Below, piece after piece: positions 40,437 through 49,126 of a stretch of 64,000 nucleotides of DNA. Position numbers and translations under genes: made by a program. Each line of letters starts with the position of its first letter. The first letter of the stretch is position 1. The stretch is from Silicimonas sp. (GTDB lineage Bacteria > Pseudomonadota > Alphaproteobacteria > Rhodobacterales > Rhodobacteraceae). Under the pieces are notes generated by a model, which saw only the letters and a list, made by a program, of their open reading frames with translations, was not told the DNA's origin and did not search any database. The stretch is taken from the NCBI GenBank assembly GCA_022826205.1, contig JAJDVJ010000024.1:28254-92253 (forward strand), written 5' to 3'.

Positions 40437-40765
40437 ACCTGTGCCAGGGTGTTGGGGAACCCTTCAAAGCTGTGTTCCACTGGCCGCATCGGTGCAAGTG
40501 TTCGACCTTGCAACGGACTTATCCCACTCTTCACAACCGGACCATATTCGGTACATGGTTTTCTTACGACCAGCACCTGATAAGTTTGACTTCCCAACTA
40601 CAATCATTTCGTGACAACCGTTCACGATTCTGCTGTGCGCTGACAAATCTGGTCTCACCGCGGCAATGATTTCAGCAATGCCTCCTATATTGATCTCTTA
40701 CTTGCAAACAGAACGACTTTGAATCAGATTTTGAAGCCTGCGAATAATGTACAGGCCTGAATAGA
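40437..40765. other. AT-rich flank left of the IS91-like element
   Basis: About 330 bp, clearly more AT-rich than its surroundings from 40500 onward, and similar in base use to the unknown gene at 43390-44217 on the other side of the element. Read on the minus strand from about 40760, one frame gives IYSGLYIIRRLQNLIQSRSV followed by CK and a stop, which could be the displaced tail of that gene. Confidence 0.35.
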
Positions 40766-40788
40766 TTACAATGAACGAAGCTGCTTCG
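40766..40788 (+). repeat. Left terminal inverted repeat of the IS91-like element
   Basis: Contains CAATGAACGAAGCTGC. Against the reverse complement of the right end it matches most positions (core CA-W-TGAACGA-R-GCTGC). It also contains a small hairpin, GCTGC-TTC-GCAGC, at 40780-40792. Confidence 0.6.
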
Positions 40789-40981
40789 CAGCAGTTGCGA
40801 GTGGACGGTCGGGCCCTCCGATTTTAGGCCTTGGTGCCGTGAGTGACGCGCCGGAGGTCGCTGAGGCCCGAACTCGCGGTCACGCCGGACTTCCCTCTCC
40901 CTGACAGTGCTGTTCCTTTCCCTGTCGGCGGTCCGTGTCCGGATGGTCCTGGCGCGCGCCGCCGGATGGAAGGGAAACACC

Positions 40982-41854
40982 ATGACAATGAAAGACGACA
41001 TGACGATCTCCGCCGCGCTGGAGCGGGCCGAGGAACAGATGACGATGACGAACCTGGCGGAGAACACGCGCAGGGCGTACCGGCTGGAGATCCGCCGGTT
41101 CTTCGACAGCATCGGCAAGCAGCCCTCCGAGGTTGCGGCCGCCGATCTGCGCGGCTGGGTGCTCGGACGGATCGAGAGCGGGCTGACGCCGGGGTCGGTC
41201 AACATGACGGCGGCGGCGCTGCGGTTCCTGTTCCGCGACGCGCTGGACCGTCCGGACCTCGTCAAGGGGCTCCGCAACCAGAGAATCCCGCGGAAGCTGC
41301 CGCGGCACATGTCGGTGGAGGAGATCGAGAGGCTGACCCTGGCGGTCACCGACATCCGCTACCGGACGGCGATCACGCTCTCCTACGGCGCCGGCCTGCG
41401 GATATCGGAGACCGTCGGCGTGAAGGTCTCCCACGTCATCGCCGACAGGAACCTCCTGCACATCCCCTCGGGCAAGGGCGGGACCGAGCGCATGGCGCCC
41501 CTGCCTGCCAACCTGGTCGGCCATCTGCGCGGCTACTGGAGGAACATCTTTCCACGTCCGGTGTCCTGGATGTTCTACGCGGGCTCGCCCGACCAGCCGA
41601 TCAGCACCGACTCACTGCGCAACGCGTTCAACGCGGCCCGCGACAGGGTCGGCGTCAGCAGCAACTACACCTTTCACTGCTTGAGACATTCATTTGCCGC
41701 TCACGTGCATGAGCGCGGGGGCAGCATCGACGTCATACAGGATGCGCTCGGTCACCGGCAGTCCGATACCACCCGGGGCTACGCGCGCGCAACCGGAAGG
41801 ATGTTCGCGTCCCTCGACCATCCGCTCTCGGGGTCGGCCGTGCTCGCAGCCTGA
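40982..41854 (+). CDS. Tyrosine recombinase/integrase of the element
   Basis: A 290-residue XerC-like recombinase. Residues 10-95 form the SAM-like core-binding domain; the catalytic domain shows R140 in YGAGLRISE, K165 in IPSGKGG, H232-x2-R235 in FHCLRHSFAA, H258 in LGHRQ and Y267 in TTRGYARATG, so the active site is complete. The start MTMKDDMTISAALE follows GGAAGGGA. Tyrosine recombinases paired with IS91-family transposases are known in some subgroups, where they presumably process transposition intermediates; that role is inference. Confidence 0.92.
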   Translation: MTMKDDMTISAALERAEEQMTMTNLAENTRRAYRLEIRRFFDSIGKQPSEVAAADLRGWVLGRIESGLTPGSVNMTAAALRFLFRDALDRPDLVKGLRNQRIPRKLPRHMSVEEIERLTLAVTDIRYRTAITLSYGAGLRISETVGVKVSHVIADRNLLHIPSGKGGTERMAPLPANLVGHLRGYWRNIFPRPVSWMFYAGSPDQPISTDSLRNAFNAARDRVGVSSNYTFHCLRHSFAAHVHERGGSIDVIQDALGHRQSDTTRGYARATGRMFASLDHPLSGSAVLAA

Positions 41855-41863
41855 CGCGGCCCC

Positions 41864-43108
41864 ATGACGGAGAAAGCCGGCGTGGCGGAGATCTTCCGCC
41901 GCGCGGGACCCGCCTATCGCCAGGCCCGGGCCGGGCCGCTTGATGCCGTGCGCCTGAAGGTCATGGGCGCCATCGAGGCCTGCCGCACGGCAGCCCTCGG
42001 CGGCCACCTGCACCGGTGCGACGGCTGCGGGCGTGACCATCCGCTCTACAACTCGTGCCGGAACCGGCACTGCCCGACCTGCCAGGGCAACGCGGCGCGG
42101 ACGTGGCTGGACGCCCGCGCCGGCGACATCCTGCCCGTGCCGCACTTCCACGTCGTGTTCACCCTGCCGCGCGGGATCGCCGACATCGCCTTCGCGAACC
42201 GCAGGACCGTCTTCGGCATCCTGTTCCGGACCGCGCACGAGACGTTGCGGACCATCGCCGCCGACCCGCGTTTCGGGGGACGGCGCATCGGCGGGACCAG
42301 CGTCCTGCACACCTGGGACCAGAGGCTCCTGTGGCATCCGCACCTGCATGTGGTCTTGCCCAACGCCGGGATCGACGTCGCCTCGGGCGAATGGACCGTC
42401 GGAAGCGCCAGGTTCCTGGCCCCCGTCAAGGTCCTCGCCAGCCTGTTCCGACGACGCTTCCTCGATGAGCTCGCCAGGGCCCGCGACAGGGGCGAGCTCA
42501 GGTTCTCCGGACGCACCGCGCACCTTGCCTGCCCGCTCGCTTTCCGCGACGCCGTCGCCGCCGCCCGGTCGACGGACTGGGTCGTCTACGCCAAACCACC
42601 GTTCCGCGGCCCGGCCCAGGTGTTCGCGTACCTCGCCCGCTACACGCACAGGATCTGCATCGGAAACAGCCGGATTCTCGCCTTCTACGGCACGCAGGTC
42701 CGCATCCGCTGCCGGAAGCCGAAGCGGCCGGGAGAACGGAAGCCCCGCTACGGCTCGATCACGCTTGCCGCCGAGGCGTTCATCAATCGCTTCCTCATGC
42801 ATGTCCTGCCCGACGGCATGCAGCGCATCAGGCACTTCGGGATCCTCGGGAACAACTGCCGCGCCAAAACGCTGCGACAGGCACGAGACGCGCTCGGCGT
42901 CGCCGACTCCCCGCCGCCGGACCGGAATGCCGAAGGCTGCGACGGTCGAGAAGAAAGCCGGGACGGCGACGAAGACGTCGCGCCCGTCGCCTGCCCGCAC
43001 TGCGGCGGCATTCTCAGGAAAATCGAGGCGATCCCGAGGCCGCGACGCACCGCCCACGGGTCCCGGGGCCCGCCCCGTGCGGCATCAGCCGAGGAGACGG
43101 CCACATGA
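41864..43108 (+). CDS. IS91-family HUH (Y1) transposase
   Basis: A 414-residue rolling-circle-type transposase. Zinc finger at C52-x2-C55, C65, C70-x2-C73 (HRCDGCGRDHPLYNSCRNRH, CPTCQ), the metal-binding HUH box HPHLH at 158-162, and the nicking tyrosine in AYLARYTHRIC (Y256 or Y260). KPKRPGERKPRYGSITLAAE and the C-terminal CPHCGG zinc pair follow. All signatures are intact. Translation likely follows from the integrase, 9 bp upstream. Confidence 0.94.
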   Translation: MTEKAGVAEIFRRAGPAYRQARAGPLDAVRLKVMGAIEACRTAALGGHLHRCDGCGRDHPLYNSCRNRHCPTCQGNAARTWLDARAGDILPVPHFHVVFTLPRGIADIAFANRRTVFGILFRTAHETLRTIAADPRFGGRRIGGTSVLHTWDQRLLWHPHLHVVLPNAGIDVASGEWTVGSARFLAPVKVLASLFRRRFLDELARARDRGELRFSGRTAHLACPLAFRDAVAAARSTDWVVYAKPPFRGPAQVFAYLARYTHRICIGNSRILAFYGTQVRIRCRKPKRPGERKPRYGSITLAAEAFINRFLMHVLPDGMQRIRHFGILGNNCRAKTLRQARDALGVADSPPPDRNAEGCDGREESRDGDEDVAPVACPHCGGILRKIEAIPRPRRTAHGSRGPPRAASAEETAT

Positions 43109-43344
43109 TTGCCCGGAACGAACTCACGCCGCCGCGACCCCGGCGCACCGTCGTCCGCGCGCCGATGCAGGACCGCTTTCCCGACTCGCCGACGGGCCCC
43201 GTGAAAGCAGGCGTTCCGTCGTCGACAGGCCTCTCCCTCCGGCGCCCGACGCTCGTCCCCGAGCGCGCGACCGAGCCATTCCCGCCAACTCCGGGCAACC
43301 GCGCGGTCATACTTTCTCCATAGACGTCGACGTCGCGAACAGCC

Positions 43345-43395
43345 CGCCGCAGCCTCGTTCAATGAGATTAGTCAGCCGTGGGAGGCTGACTAATC
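43345..43395 (+). repeat. Right inverted repeat and adjoining 12-bp hairpin
   Basis: 43345-43368 is the right inverted repeat of the element (its complement contains CATTGAACGAGGCTGC). It runs into a perfect hairpin, GATTAGTCAGCC at 43366-43377 with GGCTGACTAATC at 43384-43395 around a six-base loop. In IS91-type elements a hairpin lies at a terminus and directs cleavage, so this could be the element's ori or ter end; it may also act as a terminator for the minus-strand operon arriving from the right. Confidence 0.55.
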
Positions 43396-44217
43396 CTTAA
43401 CAATCATCTGGATATAGGACAGGCACCCAAAGTAAATGCAGTTTGCCATTCTATAGCGTTTCTTCGCACCTTTATCGAAGTCATCTGGTTTCACTCCAAC
43501 GGCCGCAAATGCTGGCAATTTATCGTTCGCATGTTCGCCTTCAAAATCTGCCACCAACTTCAGTGCATCTCGTACTGTGTAGCCAATCGAATTGACTTGA
43601 AGTATATTCGTCCCAAGCCACGCCTCCATTTCGACCCCGTGCCCCGATTCATCAAAGGGACTCCGAATTTGGCACCATCCATCCTCCTGAAACTCTATTC
43701 CGTATAATCTTCCAACCTCTATTTTGTGCTCTGTCTCCGGAACAATCACTTCCTCCTTTCTTCCCCCTTTGAATCCAAGAGTCCATTCGTGACGCTGAGT
43801 TCTCCATTTCATTGTCGCCTTGCTGTATTTTCCTTTGCTTCCACTTAAAGGCAAGAATTGTGGGTGTTCAAATGCTTTCTGAAGCAGACTGCTCTCCCCA
43901 TCCAAGCAAAGCTCTCGTATCGGTACCGACATTTGTCGAACCGCTGTCTTCATGAGCAGCGCAGCGGTACTCTCATCTGATTGCTTGGTAGCAATTGGCA
44001 AACATTGTGCAGCTGTCGCAAGTTCCGTGATACACTCCAACATTGCATTTGCGGTCATTGGATGAACACGGTCCCTCCAAGTCCATTCGATGTTGTCCGC
44101 GAGAAGGGTCTCCTTCAAACTGCGGTTAAATCTAGACCAGCGCTGGGGCCTAAGCAGAGAAACTGCCTCGCTCAAAGGCCAGATGATTTGATTGCGGAAC
44201 AGATCAAGTGCGTTCAC
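43390..44217 (-). CDS. Protein of unknown function, possibly 3'-truncated
   Basis: A 275-residue protein I do not recognise. It is tryptophan- and methionine-containing (EWTWRDRVHPMTANAMLECI, WRTQRHEWTLGFKGGRKEEV), soluble, without signal peptide or repeats. Its codons are far more AT-rich than those of its neighbours, a sign of foreign origin. It starts with GTG overlapping the stop of the TPP-enzyme gene as GTGA, so it is coupled to that operon. Its stop codon TAG lies inside the hairpin bordering the IS91-like element, so the natural C-terminus may have been cut off. Confidence 0.6.
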   Translation of the reverse strand: MNALDLFRNQIIWPLSEAVSLLRPQRWSRFNRSLKETLLADNIEWTWRDRVHPMTANAMLECITELATAAQCLPIATKQSDESTAALLMKTAVRQMSVPIRELCLDGESSLLQKAFEHPQFLPLSGSKGKYSKATMKWRTQRHEWTLGFKGGRKEEVIVPETEHKIEVGRLYGIEFQEDGWCQIRSPFDESGHGVEMEAWLGTNILQVNSIGYTVRDALKLVADFEGEHANDKLPAFAAVGVKPDDFDKGAKKRYRMANCIYFGCLSYIQMIVKD

Positions 44218-45926
44218 TTGAAAGACTGGAGACTGACTCGCTCTGGCAAAGCGTCGTCCAGAATGCGTACGTCGATCACTGCCGTTTTGTCGCTGCGCAT
44301 CGCATCGGTAAATGCCTGGTCCAATTCACCGCTGTTCTCGACCCGAATGCCTGTGCAGCCAAACGCGCGCGCAATTTCGGCGTAGTCCAACTCGGTGAAC
44401 TCGGTGGAAATGTAGCGGCCGTCGAAAAAAAGCCTCTGATTGTCCTTGATGAAATGCATGTTCGAGTTGTTCATGACGACGACGGTCAGATTGGCGCCGC
44501 TGCGCACGGCTGTCTCCAACTCCTGGACAACCATGGCGAATCCGCCGTCTCCGGTCAGGCAGACGACACTCTGGTCCGGCGCTGTCAATGCGCGCGCGAT
44601 GGCGGCGGGCAAACCATAGCCCATTACGCCGAAGCCGCGCGGCCCCAAGTAGTTTCTTCCCGGACTTCGCACTTCGAAATACTGGCCGCCCCAGATCTGG
44701 TTGAACCCGGAATCACAGACAAGAACGTCGTCATCTTGCATGGCATCCCGCATCGCGCGGATGACCTGAATTGGATGAACCGGCTTGGCATCGCGATTCT
44801 GGGCAAGCGGTGACTCGATGCCCTTCTCCTTTCGCCAATTCGAGGAAATGGCGGAAACGGCATCTCGTTGTGTCGTTTTGGGCGTGACGCGAGGGTCCGA
44901 TTTGAGATGGCCGAGCATCTCCCGCAAGACAGACTTGATGTCGCCTGTCAGCGCCAGATCAACCGTGTAATTGCGACCGATCTGGGTTGGTTCGATGTCG
45001 ATCTGAACCAGTCGCGCCTTTCTGTCAGGTATGCGCCAGGCCGCCGTGCCGACATTGTTGAAACGAGTCCCTAAGGCCAGCCCCAAATCCGCCTGAAGGA
45101 CGTATTCGTTTGACACCGGCCTCCCGAGGAGACCATAGGGTCCAAGGCTGAGGGGGTGGTTTTCTGGCAGCGAGCCCTTGCCCATGTACGACGTCGCCAC
45201 CGGCATGTCGAGCAGTTCGGCGAGCTCCCTGACCTCGTTCGTCGCGCCCGAGGCCATCACGCCACCGCCGCCAAGGATGATCGGTCGTTTCGCAGAAAGA
45301 ATTGCGTCGATTGCGGCGGAGATTTCGTGTCGGGGAGGTGTCGGTCGGTATGCCGGCCACCGGGCGTAGCGCGTGTCGACCACGAAGTCCTCTTCGGCGA
45401 ACCCGTGCTTCGCACGCAGTGTCGTCATCGGGAAGCTCAGAAGCACGGGACCGGGCCGTCCGGTGGTTGCAATCTGGAAGGCCCGCTTCACGAATTCCGG
45501 AATTCGCTCAACATGGTCCACCGAGAAGACCTCTTTGGTGATTGAGCGAAAGAGAGTTGTCTGGTCGATCTCCTGAAACGAATCGCGCCCCCGCCAGTCT
45601 GCCCGTACGTCAGAGACGATAGCCACGACGGGAATGCCCGAGAGAAAGGACTCGGACATCCCGCTGATGAGGTTGGTGGCACCCGGACCGACCGTGGCAT
45701 CGCAGACGCCGACCTTGCCAGTCGCACGCGCGTGGGAATCGGCCATTTTCGCTGCAGCTTGTTCGTGCCGCACCAGGACATGGCGAACGTCGTTGCGACG
45801 GAAGATTGCATCGTGAATGTGGGTTTGTTCGCCCGGCAGGCCGAACATCGTGTCCACGTTGAACCGGCGAAGCATTTCGACGATCGCCTCGCCGCCATTC
45901 ATCGCCCTCGCGCCCTCGTTTGGCAT
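44214..45926 (-). CDS. Acetolactate-synthase-like TPP-dependent enzyme
   Basis: A 570-residue three-domain TPP enzyme. The N-terminal pyrimidine-binding domain has FGLPGEQTHIHDA and the catalytic E55 in LVRHEQAAAKMADSHAR; the central domain begins near 195 (AIDAILSAKRPIILGGGGVM); the C-terminal domain holds GDGGFAMVVQELETAVRSGA and MNN for Mg-TPP. It belongs to the broad acetolactate synthase/IolD/sulfoacetaldehyde acetyltransferase-like family, and the exact reaction cannot be assigned. No small regulatory subunit is adjacent, against a biosynthetic role. AAGGAG lies 10 bases before the ATG. Confidence 0.88.
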   Translation of the reverse strand: MPNEGARAMNGGEAIVEMLRRFNVDTMFGLPGEQTHIHDAIFRRNDVRHVLVRHEQAAAKMADSHARATGKVGVCDATVGPGATNLISGMSESFLSGIPVVAIVSDVRADWRGRDSFQEIDQTTLFRSITKEVFSVDHVERIPEFVKRAFQIATTGRPGPVLLSFPMTTLRAKHGFAEEDFVVDTRYARWPAYRPTPPRHEISAAIDAILSAKRPIILGGGGVMASGATNEVRELAELLDMPVATSYMGKGSLPENHPLSLGPYGLLGRPVSNEYVLQADLGLALGTRFNNVGTAAWRIPDRKARLVQIDIEPTQIGRNYTVDLALTGDIKSVLREMLGHLKSDPRVTPKTTQRDAVSAISSNWRKEKGIESPLAQNRDAKPVHPIQVIRAMRDAMQDDDVLVCDSGFNQIWGGQYFEVRSPGRNYLGPRGFGVMGYGLPAAIARALTAPDQSVVCLTGDGGFAMVVQELETAVRSGANLTVVVMNNSNMHFIKDNQRLFFDGRYISTEFTELDYAEIARAFGCTGIRVENSGELDQAFTDAMRSDKTAVIDVRILDDALPERVSLQSFK

Positions 45927-45936
45927 GGCCCGCTCC

Positions 45937-46038
45937 TTAGCACTTGAATTGTGACTGCGTCATCGCCGCCTTCGCGATGCCGAGGCCGATGTCACCGCAG
46001 CCGCCGGTGATGAGGACGTGGTCTCCCTTGATTGCCAA
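45937..46038 (-). pseudogene. N-terminal stump of an SDR dehydrogenase gene
   Basis: From a TTG at 46038 the minus strand reads LAIKGDHVLITGGCGDIGLG, then IAKAAMTQSQFKC and a stop: the nucleotide-binding beta-alpha unit (TGGxGDIG) of a short-chain dehydrogenase, cut at about 33 residues. The remaining 210 or so residues are absent. It sits between the sulfatase and the TPP-enzyme genes, so an SDR once belonged to this arm and was lost by deletion. Confidence 0.7.
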
Positions 46039-46127
46039 TGGATGCTCCCTGTGAACTCGGGTCGGCCCAAGCGGGACCGGTTGCCAGCGAACGTCTCGCT
46101 TGGGGTTGCAACTTCGACGTGCCTTGT

Positions 46128-47621
46128 TCAGGCGACCTCGATCGCGTTCGGCAGGAGCACCTTTTCAAGATGCTCTTTCGCCTCGGCATGGGTAATCCAG
46201 TCCGGTGGCGGGAAATCCGCCGCCATTTCCCAATCATCCCCGCTCGCCTCCATGTGGGCTGCAATCCGAACGTCAAACTCGTCCATCAACGTCTGATACG
46301 TCGGATCGTCCACCAAATTGTTTTGTTCATGGTAGTCTGCGCGCTCGTCAAACAGCAGCACGCGATTGTCCTTGTGGCGCATGTAGAGCCAGTCCTTGGT
46401 GCGTATGCCGCGCTCGGCAAACGGTGCAAACTCGTGCGGGTTGGCGCCCGTTTGGGTAAAGACTTGATACCAGATCGCATCGCGTGCCTCGGCCTCTTCA
46501 CCGTCGAGAACGGGAAGGTAGCTTTGGCCATCGATGTCCTCGGGAATGTCCGCACCAACGATGTCGAGGATCGTTGGCATCATGTCAGGGCCGACATCGA
46601 CCAGCGCGGCGGTCTTCTGCGGCTTGAACCGTGCGGCGTATCGAACAATCAACGGCACGTGCATGGCACTTCGGTAAGCCGTGTTCTTGATCCCGCAGTA
46701 GTGACCATGCTGGCCGCACATGTCACCGTGATCGCTGAAGAACAGCACTACCGTGTCATCCGCCATTCCCTGGCGATCAAGTTCGTTCAGGATCCGTCCA
46801 ACGTTCCAGTCTATGTTGTGGATCATGCCATAGTACTCGGCGATGAACTGGCGAATTTCAGCCTCCGTTTCCGGCTCTCCTACGGGTTTGGTGTCGTAGG
46901 CCGCGTGGCTCGCATGTCCGGACCGCGGATCGCCGCCGCACAAGACCTCGTTTCGAATTCTCTGAAACCTGCGCTGAAGCTCCATGTTGGGAACGCCTGC
47001 TGGCAATGGGACCTCGTCGGGGCTGTAGACCCTGCGCAGGTAGTCCGGCATGTCCATCGGGAAATGCGGGGGGCCATAGCTCACGTATCCGATCCAGGGC
47101 TTGCCGTCCTTGGCGGTCGACGCGTCTGCAATGAAGTCGATCAGCTGATCGGTCTGGTAGTCTGGTTCATAGCGCTTCGAATGATAGGCCTGGCCATCGT
47201 CATCGTAGTAAATCGACGACATGTACTCGTGGCCGCGATTGAAGCCTATGAAGTGATCCCAGCCAAATCGGCGATCGGGCGGCACAAAGCCGGGCTTGGG
47301 TCCGCCTTCGAGATGCCACTTTCCGATGTACCCGGTCCGATAGCCGGCATCCTTCATGAGATTGGCAAGGAAGACCTGATCGCCACGCAGCGGGAAGTGG
47401 TTTTGGATCATTCCGTGCCGCTGGGCATACTTGCCTGTCAATACAGAAGCGCGGAACGGGCAGCAGACCGGATACGATGCGTAGGCCTCTGTGAACTGAA
47501 CCCCTTCGCCTGCCAGCCTGTCGATGTGCGGCGTCCTTATGGTCGGATTGCCGGCACAGCCCATCGCGTCGTACCGCATCTGGTCGGCGTAGATCAGAAG
47601 GATGTTCGGTCTTTGCCTCAT
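46128..47621 (-). CDS. Sulfatase, formylglycine (Cys) type
   Basis: A 497-residue type I sulfatase of the alkaline-phosphatase superfamily. NILLIYADQMRYDAMG supplies metal ligands; C53-C54-P-F-R57 (PVCCPFRASVLTGKYAQRHG) is the CxPxR site where the cysteine is converted to formylglycine; KWHLEGGPKPGF, YGPPHFPMD and FFSDHGD complete the active site. No signal peptide, so cytosolic: the sulfated substrate must be imported first. Start overlaps the TctA stop as ATGA. Choline-sulfatase-like proteins and sugar sulfatases share this layout; the substrate is unknown. Confidence 0.92.
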   Translation of the reverse strand: MRQRPNILLIYADQMRYDAMGCAGNPTIRTPHIDRLAGEGVQFTEAYASYPVCCPFRASVLTGKYAQRHGMIQNHFPLRGDQVFLANLMKDAGYRTGYIGKWHLEGGPKPGFVPPDRRFGWDHFIGFNRGHEYMSSIYYDDDGQAYHSKRYEPDYQTDQLIDFIADASTAKDGKPWIGYVSYGPPHFPMDMPDYLRRVYSPDEVPLPAGVPNMELQRRFQRIRNEVLCGGDPRSGHASHAAYDTKPVGEPETEAEIRQFIAEYYGMIHNIDWNVGRILNELDRQGMADDTVVLFFSDHGDMCGQHGHYCGIKNTAYRSAMHVPLIVRYAARFKPQKTAALVDVGPDMMPTILDIVGADIPEDIDGQSYLPVLDGEEAEARDAIWYQVFTQTGANPHEFAPFAERGIRTKDWLYMRHKDNRVLLFDERADYHEQNNLVDDPTYQTLMDEFDVRIAAHMEASGDDWEMAADFPPPDWITHAEAKEHLEKVLLPNAIEVA

Positions 47622-49126
47622 GGATCCTCTACCTTTCCCGCCATGCGGCTTCTCACCCAGGTCGAGATAGGTCCCCAAAGGATTGTCAGTGCCAGGACGG
47701 CATAGATCCCGAGACCGATGGGGGTGTTGAAGAATTCCGCCGTGCTGCCATCCGCGATCGTGATGGACTGGCGCAGGGAGTTCTCCAGAATCGGGCCAAG
47801 CACGAAGCCAATGGAAAGCGGCGCAATGGAATAGCCCAGCTTCCTGACGACGTACCCCAGCACTCCGGCGGCCAACAGAACACCCACGTTGAAGAGACTG
47901 TTCGAGACCGCGTAGATGCCGGTGAAGCTCAGCAAGAGGACGGTCGGCACGATCACTGTCATCGGAACCTTGATCAGCATCGCGGCAAAGCGGATCGCGA
48001 ACAGGCCGATGAAGAACAACAGGATGTTGATGAAGAAGAGACCGAGGAACAGGGAGTACATTATGTCCGGACGCTCGTCAAAGAGCGTCGGTCCCGGAGC
48101 CAGGCCCTGGATCAGGAACGCGCCCAGCAGGACCGCTGCGGCCGGACTGCCTGGCACGCCAAGTGTCAGTGTTGGAACCAACGCTCCGCCGACGGTCGCG
48201 TTGTTCGCCGTTTCAGGAGCAACGATGCCCTCAGGGATGCCTGTACCGAACTTTTCCGGCTCCTTGGAGCGGCGCTTCTCTTCCGAATAGGCAAAGAACG
48301 CACCGACTGCGGCGCCCTCTCCGGGAATGATTCCGATAATTGTGCCCAGAATCGAAGATCGTGCCAGATTGCCCTTGAGCTTGGCCAAGGTCTTCAGGCC
48401 CGGGATCTTCACGGTCAGGCTTGTCTTGTCGAATTCAATGCGTTTCAGTGCCTTCTCTGCCCCGATCAAGACCTCGGACACCGCGAAAATGCCGACGAGA
48501 AACGGAACCAGCGGTATGCCTTCATACAAATGATAGGTCCCGAAGGTGTAGCGCTCTGCGCCATTCAGCTCATCCAGTCCCCAGGTCGTCAGGAAGATGC
48601 CTAGACCGCCGACAAGCAGTCCCTTGAAGAGGTTCGCGCCCGCAACGCGGACAACGACAACCAATCCGAAAACGGAGATGGCAAGAAATTCCCGGGGCCC
48701 GAACTTGATCGCGACTTGAGCAAGCACGGGCGCGATGAAAGTCAGACAGACAACGCTTACAAGTCCGCCAATGATGCTGCCCGTCAGCGACAGTCCCAGC
48801 GCTTCGCCGCCTCGGCCCTGCTTGTACATCGCGTGTCCGTCCATGACGGTCGCGATCGCGGCCCCGGTGCCCGGAATGCCGACAGCAATCGCCGATATTG
48901 ACCCCCCGTAAATCGCGGCATTGTAAATTGCGAGGAGCAGGATCAACGAAGGAACCGCTTCCATGTAGAACGTGAATGGCAATGCCAACGCGATCGCGAT
49001 CGGCGGCCCGAGACCGGGAAGAATTCCGATGACCAGTCCAAGAAGGATTCCGGCCACCAGCATGATCATGGTGAACGGATCAAAAAGGTTCGCAAACGCG
49101 ACCCCTACTGCAGCAGCGTCAAACAC
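47618..49126 (-). CDS. Tripartite tricarboxylate transporter, large permease (TctA)
   Basis: A 502-residue inner-membrane protein with about twelve segments, carrying GILPGLGPPIAIALALPFTF and IIGIIPGEGAAVGAFFAY, the paired GxxPGxG motifs of TctA. Also present are PTLTLGVPGSPAAAVLLGAF and GFVLGPILENSLRQS. The start is GTG at 49126, overlapping the TctB stop (TAGTG); longer in-frame starts upstream would intrude into TctB and are unlikely. It works with TctB and the periplasmic TctC to import an organic anion with Na+ or H+. Confidence 0.94.
   Translation of the reverse strand: MFDAAAVGVAFANLFDPFTMIMLVAGILLGLVIGILPGLGPPIAIALALPFTFYMEAVPSLILLLAIYNAAIYGGSISAIAVGIPGTGAAIATVMDGHAMYKQGRGGEALGLSLTGSIIGGLVSVVCLTFIAPVLAQVAIKFGPREFLAISVFGLVVVVRVAGANLFKGLLVGGLGIFLTTWGLDELNGAERYTFGTYHLYEGIPLVPFLVGIFAVSEVLIGAEKALKRIEFDKTSLTVKIPGLKTLAKLKGNLARSSILGTIIGIIPGEGAAVGAFFAYSEEKRRSKEPEKFGTGIPEGIVAPETANNATVGGALVPTLTLGVPGSPAAAVLLGAFLIQGLAPGPTLFDERPDIMYSLFLGLFFINILLFFIGLFAIRFAAMLIKVPMTVIVPTVLLLSFTGIYAVSNSLFNVGVLLAAGVLGYVVRKLGYSIAPLSIGFVLGPILENSLRQSITIADGSTAEFFNTPIGLGIYAVLALTILWGPISTWVRSRMAGKVEDP

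Larger units (their letters stand above)
40766..43368 (+). mobile_element. Complete IS91-like element with tyrosine recombinase
   Basis: A 2.6-kb unit holding a tyrosine recombinase gene and an IS91-family HUH transposase gene in tandem, 9 bp apart. It is bounded by imperfect inverted repeats (left 40766-40788, right 43345-43368) that share TGAACGA-R-GCTGC. The interior is markedly GC-rich while both outer flanks are AT-rich, an abrupt composition change consistent with recent insertion. Both genes look intact, so the element may be active. Boundaries are accurate to perhaps 10-20 bp. Confidence 0.72.

Noticed and set aside
41690..43057. A 455-residue minus-strand open frame across the IS91-like element
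   Set aside because: It is the antisense of the high-GC transposase gene; it shows no family motifs, while the plus strand has intact HUH and zinc motifs.
42033..43400. A second long plus-strand frame overlapping the IS91-family transposase
   Set aside because: Composition is dominated by S, R, P and T from an alternate frame of GC-rich DNA; no recognisable domain.
44214..45926. Calling the TPP enzyme a sulfoacetaldehyde acetyltransferase (Xsc) because of the nearby sulfatase
   Set aside because: No phosphotransacetylase or other taurine/sulfonate genes are adjacent, and family-specific residues cannot be checked by eye; only a broad family call is safe.
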